Notes: generated by a model not told the origin, from the sequence alone. A stretch of 64,000 nucleotides of DNA from Bacteroidota bacterium (GCA_028876495.1 JAGWRO010000023.1:51776-115775); one strand, 5' to 3'. Positions 47,271 to 57,800 are shown, counted from the first letter of the stretch. Made by a program: numbers and translations.

Positions 47271-47608
47271 AATTGTTTTTATTTATAAATGTAACCCTTT
47301 TATTTTTTTAATACATTCAAATATTGTACTTTGATTTCCCAAAAAAATAAAAAACAGATTTGGGTAATTCTAAAACACGTATGAGTTGGAGGGGTTATTA
47401 CTAAAAAATTATTACTGCCCATCGTGTTATTTCGTTTTGAAACAGTGAAATCCTCATCTTTTTTTTTATTTTAAAAAACATTCTAAAAAAGATATTCACA
47501 CTGGCAATTTAAGCCTGTGTCTTTCGTTGGTAATAAAGTGAGCATTGGATGGTTTTTTAAACCAGGTGAACAAGAAAATTGAATATCCTTTTTGAAAATT
47601 ACCAACTG
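47271..47608. other. 338-bp divergent intergenic region
   Basis: AT-rich gap between the oxidoreductase and M23 genes. No repeat copy, no ORF and no exact TAnnTTTG box were found. It must hold two divergent promoters. Confidence 0.5.
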
Positions 47609-48448
47609 ATGAAACAAAAAAGAGAGAAAACAACCATTCTGTTTATCAACAAAAACCCCCAGGCTTTTAAACCAATGCAGGTCTCAAACAGGTTGATCTT
47701 ACATTGGAAAAAATATCTTGCAGCAGTTGTACTTGTTTTCATGGCCTTGATCGTTACCGTTATTTATCTTGTTTCATTGCGAAACGAACAATTGCTGGGG
47801 CAACTGGCTCTCTCCAAAAAATTGCATAAGATGCGTACGCTTTTTTCGCAGGTAGATACAAGCTCGGTAAAAGAAAAATTTACTAAGATTGATACAGAGT
47901 TATCAAACATTAATGATTACCTGAAAGCACGCGGCATAAAACCCGCCGTAAAACTGCCCGAAGGCGGAGAGGCGAATGATGATGTTATCTCCGACGATGA
48001 GATCAGTGATTTTTATGTAAAATATTTAGACCACATTGGTTATGATTTATCTCATACGCCGCTGGGAATGCCTTACCATGGAAGAATTACCTCAACTTTT
48101 GGCCATAGGGAAAATCCATTTGGAGGAAACAATGTTGAAACGCACAAAGGCCTTGATATCAGCGGGCCGATTGGCTCACCGGTAAAATCGATGGCAGAGG
48201 GAAAAGTTGAATTTGCAGGTCTCAGGGGTGGTTTTGGAAATTGCATTATGCTGAAACATGCGAATGGTTTTGAAACACTCTACGGGCATTTGTCAAAAAT
48301 ATTAGTTAAGGTAGGAGATAATGTGAAAATAGGAGAGACGATTGGCAAGATTGGCTCAACAGGCCGTTCTACAGGACCACATCTTCATTACGAAGTTCAT
48401 AAAAACGGGCAACAAATAAATCCTGAATCATTTTTAACTCTTAAGTAA
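47609..48448 (+). CDS. M23 family peptidoglycan endopeptidase
   Basis: The track start (47579) is a TTG; the ATG at 47609 (MKQKREKTTILFIN) gives 279 aa. One membrane helix (~37-60), a short coiled-coil stalk (~65-110) and a LytM/M23 domain with HRENPFGG, ETHKGLDISGP and TGPHLHYEVHKNG (zinc ligands H, D, H). It should cut peptide cross-links in the periplasm. One bp before the bactofilin gene, a pairing known in bacterial cell-shape loci. Confidence 0.92.
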   Translation: MKQKREKTTILFINKNPQAFKPMQVSNRLILHWKKYLAAVVLVFMALIVTVIYLVSLRNEQLLGQLALSKKLHKMRTLFSQVDTSSVKEKFTKIDTELSNINDYLKARGIKPAVKLPEGGEANDDVISDDEISDFYVKYLDHIGYDLSHTPLGMPYHGRITSTFGHRENPFGGNNVETHKGLDISGPIGSPVKSMAEGKVEFAGLRGGFGNCIMLKHANGFETLYGHLSKILVKVGDNVKIGETIGKIGSTGRSTGPHLHYEVHKNGQQINPESFLTLK

Positions 48449-48449
48449 T

Positions 48450-48905
48450 ATGTTTAAAAAAGACAAAAAACAGCAACCTTTAGAAATTAACCAACAGGAA
48501 ATTTCTACGATTATTGGTGAAGGATATACGATCACCGGCGAAATTCGCGGATCTTCAGTGATAAGAATTGAAGGTAAGGTTATCGGCAATATTAATGTGG
48601 AAGGTGGCGTAGTATTAGGGGAAAAGGGAAATATTAAAGGAGACATTAACACCAAATCCGCTATCATTTACGGCACAATTAACGGTAATGTAAAAGCGGT
48701 TCAACTGGAAATAAAAAAGACAGGTTTGGTGAATGGCGATATCACTACCGATACGTTGGAAATAGAATTAGGCGCCCAGTACAACGGTAAATTAAATATG
48801 AGCCGCCCGCAACCGGTTGAAGAAACAGGTGAAGAAGATTTGCCTAAAGAACTTCGTAATAATTCTTCAATAGATAAAAAGGCAGCTTACTCTGCGGTGC
48901 AATAA
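48450..48905 (+). CDS. bactofilin (polymer-forming cytoskeletal protein)
   Basis: 151 aa. The central right-handed beta-helix is built from repeats such as GEIRGSSVIRIEGKVIGNIN and GTINGNVKAVQLEIKKTG, with flexible ends. Bactofilins polymerise without nucleotide and recruit peptidoglycan enzymes; the M23 gene 1 bp upstream is the expected partner. Confidence 0.93.
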   Translation: MFKKDKKQQPLEINQQEISTIIGEGYTITGEIRGSSVIRIEGKVIGNINVEGGVVLGEKGNIKGDINTKSAIIYGTINGNVKAVQLEIKKTGLVNGDITTDTLEIELGAQYNGKLNMSRPQPVEETGEEDLPKELRNNSSIDKKAAYSAVQ

Positions 48906-48912
48906 TTTCCAT

Positions 48913-48935
48913 CTGTAAGCAACTTTTATTTAAGT
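48913..48935 (-). repeat. dispersed 34-bp intergenic repeat, copy 13 (partial)
   Basis: Minus strand reads AACTTAAATAAAAGTTGCTTACAG; the 3' half is recognisable but the AAATAAAAATC part is degenerate. In the 40-bp gap between convergent genes. Confidence 0.4.
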
Positions 48936-48945
48936 TATTAATTTA

Positions 48946-49857
48946 TCAAAACCCCCAGCTTTTCATGATTTTTAAATCATCAGCAATCGCTTGTAAAGGG
49001 GTTTGAGCCTGGTAAGATTCCTGCTCTATTATAAAATATTTTGTTCCTGTTTTACGGGCGTAATCAACAATTTGTTTCACCGGTATCACCCCTTTGGTGA
49101 GGACACAACTTTCATAAATATTTCCATTTTCATCGGGAGTGTCTCTTTTTACTTCGTCTTTCACATGCATCAATAAAAATCTTCCGGGATATCTTTTTAA
49201 GAAATCCATTGCTCTGCCACCGGGCTCGTACATATTGCCAATATCCATTTGTTGTGCTACCAGGCTTTTATCGGTAGATTGAAGAATCAGATCGTATATC
49301 AGTGTTCCATCGAGGCTGTGGTTAAATTCATAGCTTTCGTTGTGAAAGGCAAAATGTATTCCTGCTTTTCTGCAGAGTTCACCTGTTTTATTAAACATAT
49401 CCATGTAATGCCTGAAGTCGTTCATGTTTTGACAAAGGCTTTCATCCACGCCCGGACTTATTACATATTTCATCCCGATTGCTGCTGCGTCATCAATCGT
49501 TTGCTTCCACTCGTCGGTAAAATCATTGGTACTGTTATTCCATTGTTTGGAGCCCAAAAAGTCGTGACCGCTTTCCATTTTTAAACCATTATCATTCAAC
49601 AGTTTTTTAAAATCCGCAATAGAATATCCATAAAATTTCTTCCCATAATAACCGGCGTGTTCTACGTATTTATATCCGGTTTGCGCCACTTTTTTAAGTG
49701 TTCCGGCCGGATCTTTTTTCATATCGTCTCTTACGCTGTAAAGTTGCACTCCAAGTATATCCTGCGGCGTTTTGGCTTTAAGAACGGAAGGAAGAAATGA
49801 AATGCCGGCAATAGTGAGGCTGCTGTTTTTTACGAATGTGCGGCGTGAAATATTCAT
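48946..49857 (-). CDS. Tat-exported sugar phosphate isomerase/epimerase family (paralogue)
   Basis: 303 aa with signal MNISRRTFVKNSSLTIAGIS. Same layout as the protein at 1663: GVQLYSVRDDM, QQMDIGNMY, MHVKDE, IIEQESYQ and the shared ending MKSWGF. One visible difference: the motif HNHDFEF of the first copy is HNESYEF here, replacing the second histidine by glutamate. This may shift substrate or metal preference. Expressed alone, convergent with the bactofilin operon. Confidence 0.88.
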   Translation of the reverse strand: MNISRRTFVKNSSLTIAGISFLPSVLKAKTPQDILGVQLYSVRDDMKKDPAGTLKKVAQTGYKYVEHAGYYGKKFYGYSIADFKKLLNDNGLKMESGHDFLGSKQWNNSTNDFTDEWKQTIDDAAAIGMKYVISPGVDESLCQNMNDFRHYMDMFNKTGELCRKAGIHFAFHNESYEFNHSLDGTLIYDLILQSTDKSLVAQQMDIGNMYEPGGRAMDFLKRYPGRFLLMHVKDEVKRDTPDENGNIYESCVLTKGVIPVKQIVDYARKTGTKYFIIEQESYQAQTPLQAIADDLKIMKSWGF

Positions 49858-49947
49858 ATCAAAAGGTTTAGGTGTGAAAATGGGCCTTTAAAAATACTAA
49901 ATATTGCAGTTCTGCAACATTTTATTTAAACCGGTTTTTTGCAGTTT

Positions 49948-49980
49948 CAGTAAACTAACAAATACTTGCAATTTTTATTC
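49948..49980 (-). repeat. dispersed 34-bp intergenic repeat, copy 14
   Basis: Minus strand reads GAATAAAAATT-GCAA-GTATTTGTTAGTTTACTG. Follows the 3' end of the amylase gene, in the usual orientation. Confidence 0.65.
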
Positions 49981-50011
49981 TACAACATGGCAGTCAATGT
50001 AATTAAACATG

Positions 50012-51751
50012 TTACATCGGTAGCCTGTAAATCACGGCCTGGTAGGGCTTTAGTGTTATCGTTTTTTTATTTGATAAGGGAGCGTTTTTATAATTTGACA
50101 AAAGCATGGTTGCATTTTTTACATCTATTCCAATATTTGCATCCGCATTGTGTGTAGTAAAATTTAATACAATCAATAACTTTTCACCATCGCCGGTTCT
50201 CGTATAGGCGTATACGTTAGGATTGGCTTTATCCAATAATTCATACTTTCCATAAACCAATACCAGGTTGTCTTTTCTCAACCTCACTACTTTTCGAAAA
50301 TAGTTCAGCACTGAATTTGGATCATTGTTTTCCGCTTCTTCGTTAATCGTTTTATAATTCGGATTTACTTTTATCCATGGTGTACCGGTTGTAAAACCTG
50401 CATTGGGTGCATCTTCCCATTGAAAAGGGGTGCGGCTATTGTCTCTGCTTGTAGACGCCTCCCGCTTCATAAACTTCTTTAAATCACCGCCAATATTTTT
50501 TTCATGCTGGTAGGCATTCAGCGCCTGAACATCCCGGTAATCTTTAATATCAGTAAACCCGATGTTGGTCATTCCCAGCTCATCACCATTGTAATAATAA
50601 GGGGTTCCCCGCATGGTCATTATAAAAGTAGTAAGCATTTCAGAAGACAAAGCGCGATAGGGGGGCTTATCGTTTCCAAACCTGCTAACCATGCGTGCCT
50701 GGTCGTGGTTGGCGAGGAAAACAGAAAGCCATCCATTGTTTTGAAAAGCGCTGTCCCACCGGCTAAACACTTCTTTAAAATGTAACAAACTATAACCCGA
50801 AGGCTTTGCGATATTTACTCCATCAAACGCATAAGCCATGTTCAATTCATGGCGGTTGCTATCTACCAGGTTGTGCGCATCGGTAAACGAATTACCTGCG
50901 CCTTCTACTACGCTCATTACATTGTATTTGCTCAGCACTTCTTTATACATCTCTTGTAAATAGCCATGAAGATTTCCCTGCATGGCGTAATATTTTGAAA
51001 AGTCTTTTTCAAAACCTTTCGGAAAAGCCGGCCAGGTGGTGTCTTTTGCTGCAAACTGAAATGCATCCAACCTGAAACCATCAATTCCTTTGTCTGCCCA
51101 GAATTTCATGATATTAAAAACTTCCTGCCTTACTTTGGGATTTTCCCAGTTCAGATCTGGTTGTTTCCTGGAAAAGTAATGAAGATAATAAGCGTTGGTA
51201 AGCGAATCATATTTCCAGGCATCATGGTTTACATCAAATAAACTGTAACGATAAGGCGGTTTGCCGTTTTCCGCATTCCACCAATGATAATATTCTCTGT
51301 AAGGATTGGTTCTGGAACTTCGGCTTTGCTTAAACCATTCGTGTTCGTCGCTGCTGTGATTTACCACGAGATCCATTATGAGTTTAATACCGCGTTCGTG
51401 CATGCCTTTCAGTAACGAATCAAAATCAGCCATTGTTCCAAAGTCTTTCATGATGTTGCGGTAATCGCTTACATCATAACCGTTGTCATCGTTGGGCGAA
51501 CTATAAATCGGGTTTAGCCAAACCGCTGTTACACCAAGACTTTTTATATAATCCAGTTCAGAAATGATGCCTTTCAAATCGCCAATGCCATCTCCGTCAC
51601 TGTCTTTAAAACTTCGGGGATATACCTGGTAAACGATAGCTTCTTTCCACCATTTTCTTCCATCTTGGTTAGGAGTAGTTGGCTGTCCGAAACTTTCTTT
51701 AAAAAAGAATAAAGAGATAATTGAGATTAAGAGAAACAATTTTTGTTTCAT
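50012..51751 (-). CDS. exported GH13 alpha-glucosidase/amylase family enzyme
   Basis: 579 aa with a signal peptide (MKQKLFLLISIISLFFF). GH13 barrel with calcium loop DSDGDGIGD (51-59), DLVVNHSSDEHEW, GFRLDAFQF (nucleophile D229), VVEGAGN (acid/base E283) and FLANHDQARM (D350), in the oligo-1,6-glucosidase/alpha-glucosidase-like subgroup; C-terminal beta domain from ~490. It should hydrolyse alpha-glucans or malto-oligosaccharides in the periplasm. No SusCD pair nearby, so it is not a full utilisation locus. Confidence 0.9.
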   Translation of the reverse strand: MKQKLFLLISIISLFFFKESFGQPTTPNQDGRKWWKEAIVYQVYPRSFKDSDGDGIGDLKGIISELDYIKSLGVTAVWLNPIYSSPNDDNGYDVSDYRNIMKDFGTMADFDSLLKGMHERGIKLIMDLVVNHSSDEHEWFKQSRSSRTNPYREYYHWWNAENGKPPYRYSLFDVNHDAWKYDSLTNAYYLHYFSRKQPDLNWENPKVRQEVFNIMKFWADKGIDGFRLDAFQFAAKDTTWPAFPKGFEKDFSKYYAMQGNLHGYLQEMYKEVLSKYNVMSVVEGAGNSFTDAHNLVDSNRHELNMAYAFDGVNIAKPSGYSLLHFKEVFSRWDSAFQNNGWLSVFLANHDQARMVSRFGNDKPPYRALSSEMLTTFIMTMRGTPYYYNGDELGMTNIGFTDIKDYRDVQALNAYQHEKNIGGDLKKFMKREASTSRDNSRTPFQWEDAPNAGFTTGTPWIKVNPNYKTINEEAENNDPNSVLNYFRKVVRLRKDNLVLVYGKYELLDKANPNVYAYTRTGDGEKLLIVLNFTTHNADANIGIDVKNATMLLSNYKNAPLSNKKTITLKPYQAVIYRLPM

Positions 51752-51838
51752 ACAACAAATTTTACAATGGAGTAATCAATAAAATTATAATTGAAAAGCA
51801 AGATAAGTTAATTCGCCATTTATACTGAATTTCTCAAC

Positions 51839-53227
51839 TTACAAAATGCCCAGCAAATTCCACATTTTATGTCTCACTTCATTGCCGCTGCCATCATAAT
51901 TATTGATCACAAATGAAAAAGTATATTGATCGTTATTTTTCCCTTTTATATAACCCGTGTAAGAGATCACTCCATTTATAGATCCACTTTTCATTTTAAT
52001 GCCGCTGATAGTTGGAAGCGCTTCGTAAAAAGAAGGAAACCATTTTTGCTTTCTTGCGTATTCCATTACAGTTACCAATGCTTTGGTAGTAACGCGGTTA
52101 GAAGGGGAGAGGCCGCTTCCGTCGATAATGTTAATTGCATAAGGTTCAATTCCTTTGTCTTTCCAGAAACGGTGAATCACATTAACGCCACTGTCTGTTG
52201 CGCCAACATTAGTAAAATTATACGCCAGTGTTTTTATCAAAGCTTCACCATATAAGTTGATACTTCGCCTTAGAAAATGAAAAATAATACTATCGAGTAA
52301 CGGTGAGGTATAGGTGTAAAATACTTTTGTCTCATGCAAGTTGAATTTTTTCGGATAAGTAGCAGCAATCTTTTCAACCGGTTCGTTTTTTAAAGCCGCT
52401 TCCAGCGTTAAAGCCAGTTCAATGCCGGGTTTTGGCAGGGAACCTGAGATAGTAAAATGGTTTTCATCTACGGGTGTGGTTCCTCTTACGTAACCGTATT
52501 CATCACCCAATGGTAAATAAATGTAATTATTATCGCCACTACCTTTTGCAGCAGAAGTGACTTTTGATTTTAAATGAAGGCCATAAACAAATGAAGGTTT
52601 GGTGCCAACGATTGCAACAGGATCGCCTATTTGGTTTCCTGATTTTAAATAAAGATCGTATTGGTTTTCGCGCCAGTTAAGCGGCCTGGCGCCGGCGCCG
52701 TAATAATTGCCGATGTCCTGCCATATCCAGCCATCGGGCGTTTCTTCGCTGTTCCAAAGACTTTCGTCAGCAAATACATGCCCGGTTATTGCGTGTATGC
52801 CTTTGCGTGATATGGCCCCTTTAAAATCAGCAATAACATTTTCTTCTTTTGTTTCATCATAACGCCAGCTTCCCAGTGTAGGATCGCCGCTGCCCTTCAA
52901 AATAAGATTCCCGTTTAAAACTCCGTTTACTATGTTTCCTGTGTAACCGATAGTTGTTTTGTACCTGTAATCGTGTCCCAGTAAGGCAAAAGCGGTGGAA
53001 GCGGTAATTACTTTCTGGCAACTTGCCGGCGCAACTCCTACTTCTGAATTCACATCTGTTACCGTCTTCCCGCTGGTTGTATTGATCACATCAAGGCTGA
53101 TGGTAGCATGTTTGAAGGAAGGATCATTAGTAAGGTTTCTAAATGCAGCATTAAATTGTTGTTCATAATTTTGGCTGAATGAAACTGAAGAGTAAAGGAC
53201 AAATATGAAAAGAAATAATTTTTTCAA
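51839..53227 (-). CDS. dacB: D-alanyl-D-alanine carboxypeptidase/endopeptidase (PBP4 family)
   Basis: 462 aa with signal peptide (MKKLFLFIFVLYSSVSFS). S13 peptidase motifs: SxxK as S69-CQ-K72 (APASCQKVITAST), SxN as DGSGLSPSNRVT, and KSG in IKMKSGSING. The long insert between SxxK and SxN is characteristic of PBP4. It trims or cleaves D-Ala peptides in peptidoglycan. Gene symbol by family, not proven orthology. Probably transcribed separately from the amylase gene 87 bp downstream. Confidence 0.92.
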   Translation of the reverse strand: MKKLFLFIFVLYSSVSFSQNYEQQFNAAFRNLTNDPSFKHATISLDVINTTSGKTVTDVNSEVGVAPASCQKVITASTAFALLGHDYRYKTTIGYTGNIVNGVLNGNLILKGSGDPTLGSWRYDETKEENVIADFKGAISRKGIHAITGHVFADESLWNSEETPDGWIWQDIGNYYGAGARPLNWRENQYDLYLKSGNQIGDPVAIVGTKPSFVYGLHLKSKVTSAAKGSGDNNYIYLPLGDEYGYVRGTTPVDENHFTISGSLPKPGIELALTLEAALKNEPVEKIAATYPKKFNLHETKVFYTYTSPLLDSIIFHFLRRSINLYGEALIKTLAYNFTNVGATDSGVNVIHRFWKDKGIEPYAINIIDGSGLSPSNRVTTKALVTVMEYARKQKWFPSFYEALPTISGIKMKSGSINGVISYTGYIKGKNNDQYTFSFVINNYDGSGNEVRHKMWNLLGIL

Positions 53228-53399
53228 TACAAATAGTTTTTAATTTCTGAGTAAGAAATCAAAACTAAAAGATTCCTTTCAAAAAAAACAAATTAGATAA
53301 CCGGTTTATTTCCTGGCATCTTATTGCTGGTAAAACTATTCAGTAGAGAATTCATTCCTTATCTGCTTCCCTGCTACTGTTAAAAAATTTTTATCATCA

Positions 53400-53433
53400 A
53401 AATAAAAATCTGTGATATTTATTGCTCTACTCT
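53400..53433 (+). repeat. dispersed 34-bp intergenic repeat, copy 15
   Basis: AAATAAAAATC-TGTG-ATATTTATTGCTCTACTCT; the A-rich half is perfect and the second half keeps the pattern. Confidence 0.6.
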
Positions 53434-53516
53434 GTTTCTAATACCTGCTTCCGTTCTTACAACACGAATATTTTAATTGAACCTATAATCTGCTAACTAA
53501 GTATGCCCTTTCTGTT

Positions 53517-53524
53517 TAATTTTG
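53517..53524 (+). promoter_or_regulatory. -7 box at the cinA start codon, possible leaderless transcript
   Basis: TAATTTTG fits TAnnTTTG and ends only 4 bp before the ATG, so transcription would start at or next to the start codon. No clear -33 element at the usual spacing. Confidence 0.4.
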
Positions 53525-53528
53525 CGCC

Positions 53529-54782
53529 ATGAAAAATATTTATGCTTCGATAATTACCATAGGTGATGAATTGCTGATAGGACAGGTGATAGACACGAAC
53601 AGCGCGTGGATAGCTCAACAATTGAATAAGATCGGCATTGCAGTAAGAAACCGCGTTGCTATTGGCGACGACGCAGATGAAATAAAAAACACACTCAATT
53701 TTGAAAGGAAAAATACAGAGGTTGTTTTAATAACCGGCGGCCTTGGCCCTACTAATGATGATATCACTAAAGAACTACTCTGTGATTACTTTTCAGGAAA
53801 AATGATTGTAGACAAAGGCGCATTGGAAAACGTAAAATACCTTTTTGAAAAAGTGTATAATAAGCCGGTGTCGGATATAAATTTAAAACAAGCCGAAGTG
53901 CCTGATGTGTGCGAAGTGATCCAGAACAAACGGGGCTCTGCGCCGGGAATGATCTTTCATAAAGAGGGAACTATTTTTATCAGTATGCCGGGCGTGCCTT
54001 ATGAAATGATGGGAATTATGGAAGACGTAATTCCTTATCTGCAGCAAAAATTTCAACTTCCCGTTATTCTTCACAAAACTATTCTTACTGCCGGCATCGG
54101 CGAATCAGCTCTTGCTGAAATTATTAAAGACTTTGAGGACAATTTGCCCAAAGAAATCAGGCTTGCTTATTTGCCTAATTATGGAATGGTAAGATTGCGC
54201 TTAAGTACTTCAGGTTTTAATAAAATAAAAACAGAACAAGCGATCAGTGAACAATTTCTCCAATTAAAAAATCTTGTAAAAGATTATATGGTGGTTGATG
54301 ATGATGAAACGATGCAGCAGGTGTTGGGAAAAATGTTATTACGAAATAAAAAAACGATCTCAACCGCTGAAAGTTGTACTGGTGGCTCTATTGCAAGCCT
54401 GATTACTTCTGTACCCGGCTCATCTGCTTATTTTGAAGGAAGCATTGTAAGTTACTCTTATGAGATAAAAGAAACCTTGTTGGGTGTAAAAAAAGAAACA
54501 CTTGAGAAGTATGGCGCAGTAAGTGAAGAGACCGTAAGAGAAATGTTATCAGGATTATTAGCTAAAATGAAAACAGATTATGGCATTGCAGTTTCCGGTA
54601 TTATGGGGCCGGGTGGCGGCATGCCCGATAAACCGGTAGGAACGGTGTGGGTAGCAGTAGGCAGCAAAGAAAAACAAGTTGCTAAAAAATTCAAACAACG
54701 GTTTGCCCGTGCAAAAAATATTGAAGTGACTGCTGTTATGGCATTGAACCTGATGCGGACATTTTTAATGAGTGGTGAATAG
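53529..54782 (+). CDS. cinA: CinA family (NMN deamidase / competence-damage inducible protein)
   Basis: 417 aa with both usual domains. The N-terminal molybdopterin-binding-like domain (~1-170) has ITIGDELLIGQVIDTNSAWI and ITGGLGPTNDDITKE. The C-terminal CinA domain (~258-417) has STAESCTGGSIASLITSVPG, SYSYEIKETLLGV and SGIMGPGGG. It recycles nicotinamide mononucleotide or hydrolyses ADP-ribose, by family knowledge. Convergent with the TamB gene, 57 bp away. Confidence 0.95.
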   Translation: MKNIYASIITIGDELLIGQVIDTNSAWIAQQLNKIGIAVRNRVAIGDDADEIKNTLNFERKNTEVVLITGGLGPTNDDITKELLCDYFSGKMIVDKGALENVKYLFEKVYNKPVSDINLKQAEVPDVCEVIQNKRGSAPGMIFHKEGTIFISMPGVPYEMMGIMEDVIPYLQQKFQLPVILHKTILTAGIGESALAEIIKDFEDNLPKEIRLAYLPNYGMVRLRLSTSGFNKIKTEQAISEQFLQLKNLVKDYMVVDDDETMQQVLGKMLLRNKKTISTAESCTGGSIASLITSVPGSSAYFEGSIVSYSYEIKETLLGVKKETLEKYGAVSEETVREMLSGLLAKMKTDYGIAVSGIMGPGGGMPDKPVGTVWVAVGSKEKQVAKKFKQRFARAKNIEVTAVMALNLMRTFLMSGE

Positions 54783-54839
54783 TCAATGGTGAATCCAGTC
54801 TTCGGGTTAAATTCATAATTCATCATTGTGAATTCCCAA

Positions 54840-57800
54840 TCACTTCTTCTTCGTTTTTTTTCGCTTGTTTTCGTTGGTAAAAAACTCAGTGAATGTGTCA
54901 AAATCTTTTCGGTAAGAAAGCTGGATCCCCGTTCTGTTTCTGCGGGTAACGCCGGCAATATCACCGATATCGGCATCGCTTCTGTTAAACCCAATTACGC
55001 GCAATTGCCCGTTGGGCGAGATCAAATATTCAAACGATACATCTGGTGTAAACAGGAAGTTGGAATTGGACGTAGTAACCGCCTGGCCCAGCCTGTAGTC
55101 TACATTTCCGGCTACGGTAACCAATAATTTATTATTTAAGAAAGCCGTCCTTACGCCAAAGTTTCCCACGTTTTGAATCTCCTTTTGTGAAGCGCCTTTT
55201 TGAAAATTAAAATCTGCGGTATTGATGTTGGTAATTAGATTTACTGATTTGGTATTAAGTACTTTTTGCAGCCACGAATTAAGAGAGGATGATAAGGTAG
55301 CCGAGAGCAATTGGCCTACACTTCTTGTCACAAAGTTGCCTGTATTATTTCCGGTGATCAATGGCTGGTCAGTAGTCATAAACTGGTTAAACAACAACAA
55401 AGAAGCTACCTGGTTCATTAGTGCCGTTTTATCTTCCTGGAATCTTGTCTTTAAATACTCAGTAGCTATTGGGTCCGATTTCAAAGGATTGTCAAAGGGA
55501 AATTGAAATTCAAATTCCGGCTGCGGGTCTTTCAAAGTTCCTCTTAATTTAAAAATAATATCCACATTGCCATTAATATTTCTATAACCTGATGTGGTAG
55601 GGATGTTGCTCATGCTTACATTTTGCGCCCGGTAAACCGCATCAATATTTAGGTTAGCGAGATATGGATCGCCCTGCCACTCTATGTATCCCTGTTGTAA
55701 AGTAAAAGGCGTTTTTAAGAAAGTCTGAAAGTTGAATGTATATTCGCCCTGCTCTATATTGTATCTTCCTCTTATCGTCAAAGGTTCGGTGGTTCCTGCC
55801 GTTATATTGAGTTTGCCGCTTCCCTGGGCTTTTATCACATCGCCGGTGGTTTCATCCAATATGACATCAATTTTTGCCAAAGGATTGGCAGTAAGATCCA
55901 TATTTACTTTTATATTGGTGTTTTGGCGCGACAAACGATCAGCCTTCATTTCACGTCCAAACTTCGTGAATTCAAGGTAATCCATTGAACCTGATTCGGC
56001 TGTTTCGCCGGTAGGCAAATAAATATGACTGCTGTCTGTAGGTTCGCCTGAAATATCCATTTGCATATCGGTTAAGAAACCATTCAGCGATAATTCGGCA
56101 CGCCCAACTACGTGTCCGTAGAATTCATTATTGTCACTGGAGGTCGTGTTCAACAAAATAAATTTGGCGGGCCCGTTACCAACAGGATCTGTTTTTAAGT
56201 GAAGTTCATTGAAGAAAAAGTTATCAAAGAAAGTGTGGTAAATTTTACCTGTAAGGGTAGCCGTATGATTAAGCGTATCAAGAATTTTTATAGTGCCAAA
56301 ATCGATTTCATCGGGGTTAAAAGTAATGACAGAACCATTAGCCAACCGATAATGGCACTGGGTGTAATCCACGGTCATTGCTGTACTGTCGAGCCGGATA
56401 CTACCGGTTAATTTAGGAGCAGATGCTTTACCTGAAATACTTAATTTGCCGGTGGCTCTTCCATCGAGGCTGCTGAAAACACTGTTTAAATAATTTTCAA
56501 GGATGTGAATACCGGAATTATTAAAAACCACTGATCCGCTCAGTTGGTTGGTAGTGGTGTCATTAAAGCGATAGCCAAAGTTGCCACTGAAATTGTAGAG
56601 GTTGTTGTTGGAGATCATATTCACTTTCAGTTCTCCCGGGTTGTCATCGTATTCTCCATTTGCAAGGATAATACCAATAGAATCATTCTCAAATTTGAAC
56701 TCATCAATTTTTGTATCAAACTCTACAGCCATGTTTCCGAAAGGATTGTCTACCCTGATATTTCCGTTCAATGAACCGTTTAGCTTAGGCGATTTCAAAA
56801 ACATGGGAGTAAAATCTCCAACCACCAGATTTTGAACGGCTATCATGATATCATTACCATTTCCGGTTAAAGAAGGTTGAGTGGAAATATAGATTTCCTG
56901 CCCGTTTTGCGAGAAACGTATATTGTTAGCAGTAAGCAAACTGTCTTTCAATTCCAACACACCTTGTTTAGCGATCTGCCATTGTTTTTGGTTAATGGCA
57001 AAAGTAGATGGATTAAAAGTTAATTTAAACCCTTGCCTGTTGGTTTCAATTTTTGCTGAAAGATCAGCATTGTTGAACGTTTGGTTTCCGGTAGCTTTAA
57101 CAGATATATCTGAAATATCATTTGCCGCCGTAATGCTGAATCTTGTATCAGGCGAATGAAGACTATCGTTGATTACTACATCATCAATATCCCCTTTTAA
57201 AATAAGAGTATCCTGTGTTCCTGTGGCTGCAAAATCAATTACATTAAAACTGATGTTACTGTATTTGAATTGAGGAATATCTGCCTGGAGATTTAGTGTA
57301 TTGGCTGCAATATTAATATCGCCTTGCAGTATGGAGTTATTTAAACCTGTAATTCTTTTATCAAATAAATTGATATAATCACTTACATCTCTTGTTTTTA
57401 CATAAAAATTAAAATCCTGGTTTTCTATATTCTTTTTAGGCTTGTTAATATAGGCCGGATAATATTTATTAAGAAATAATTGAAATGCTTCGGGAAGTTC
57501 CCTGATCTTGAAATTACCGTTGATTCCGGCTTCCAGTTCGTTAGAGGCCAGTGTTAATATCTTTTTTCCATCAACATAAGTTGAATTGATGTATAAGGAA
57601 TCGAATGATAATTGTTTGCCATTATCGGACAAAACAGCATTGTATAATTTGGCTGACCCTAAAAAATTATCAATATTATTTCCTGTGAAATTTAAATTGA
57701 ACTTGCCGGTTAAAGAAATACTATCGTTGGTAAATTTTAAATTTTTGAGATGAAGTTTTGTCACATTGGCTTCAAGATCAAATTCAGGGTTGGTTTTACT

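Larger units (their letters stand above)
53228..53528. other. 301-bp divergent intergenic region
   Basis: Between the PBP4 and CinA genes. Holds a dispersed repeat copy (53400-53433) and a -7 box close to cinA (53517-53524). Otherwise AT-rich and without a supported ORF. Confidence 0.55.

Noticed and set aside
54783-54839. AATTCATAATTCATCATTGTGAATTC tract after cinA as a coding or regulatory element
   Set aside because: Looks like a short remnant of a simple ATTCATAATTC-type repeat; too short and degenerate to call.
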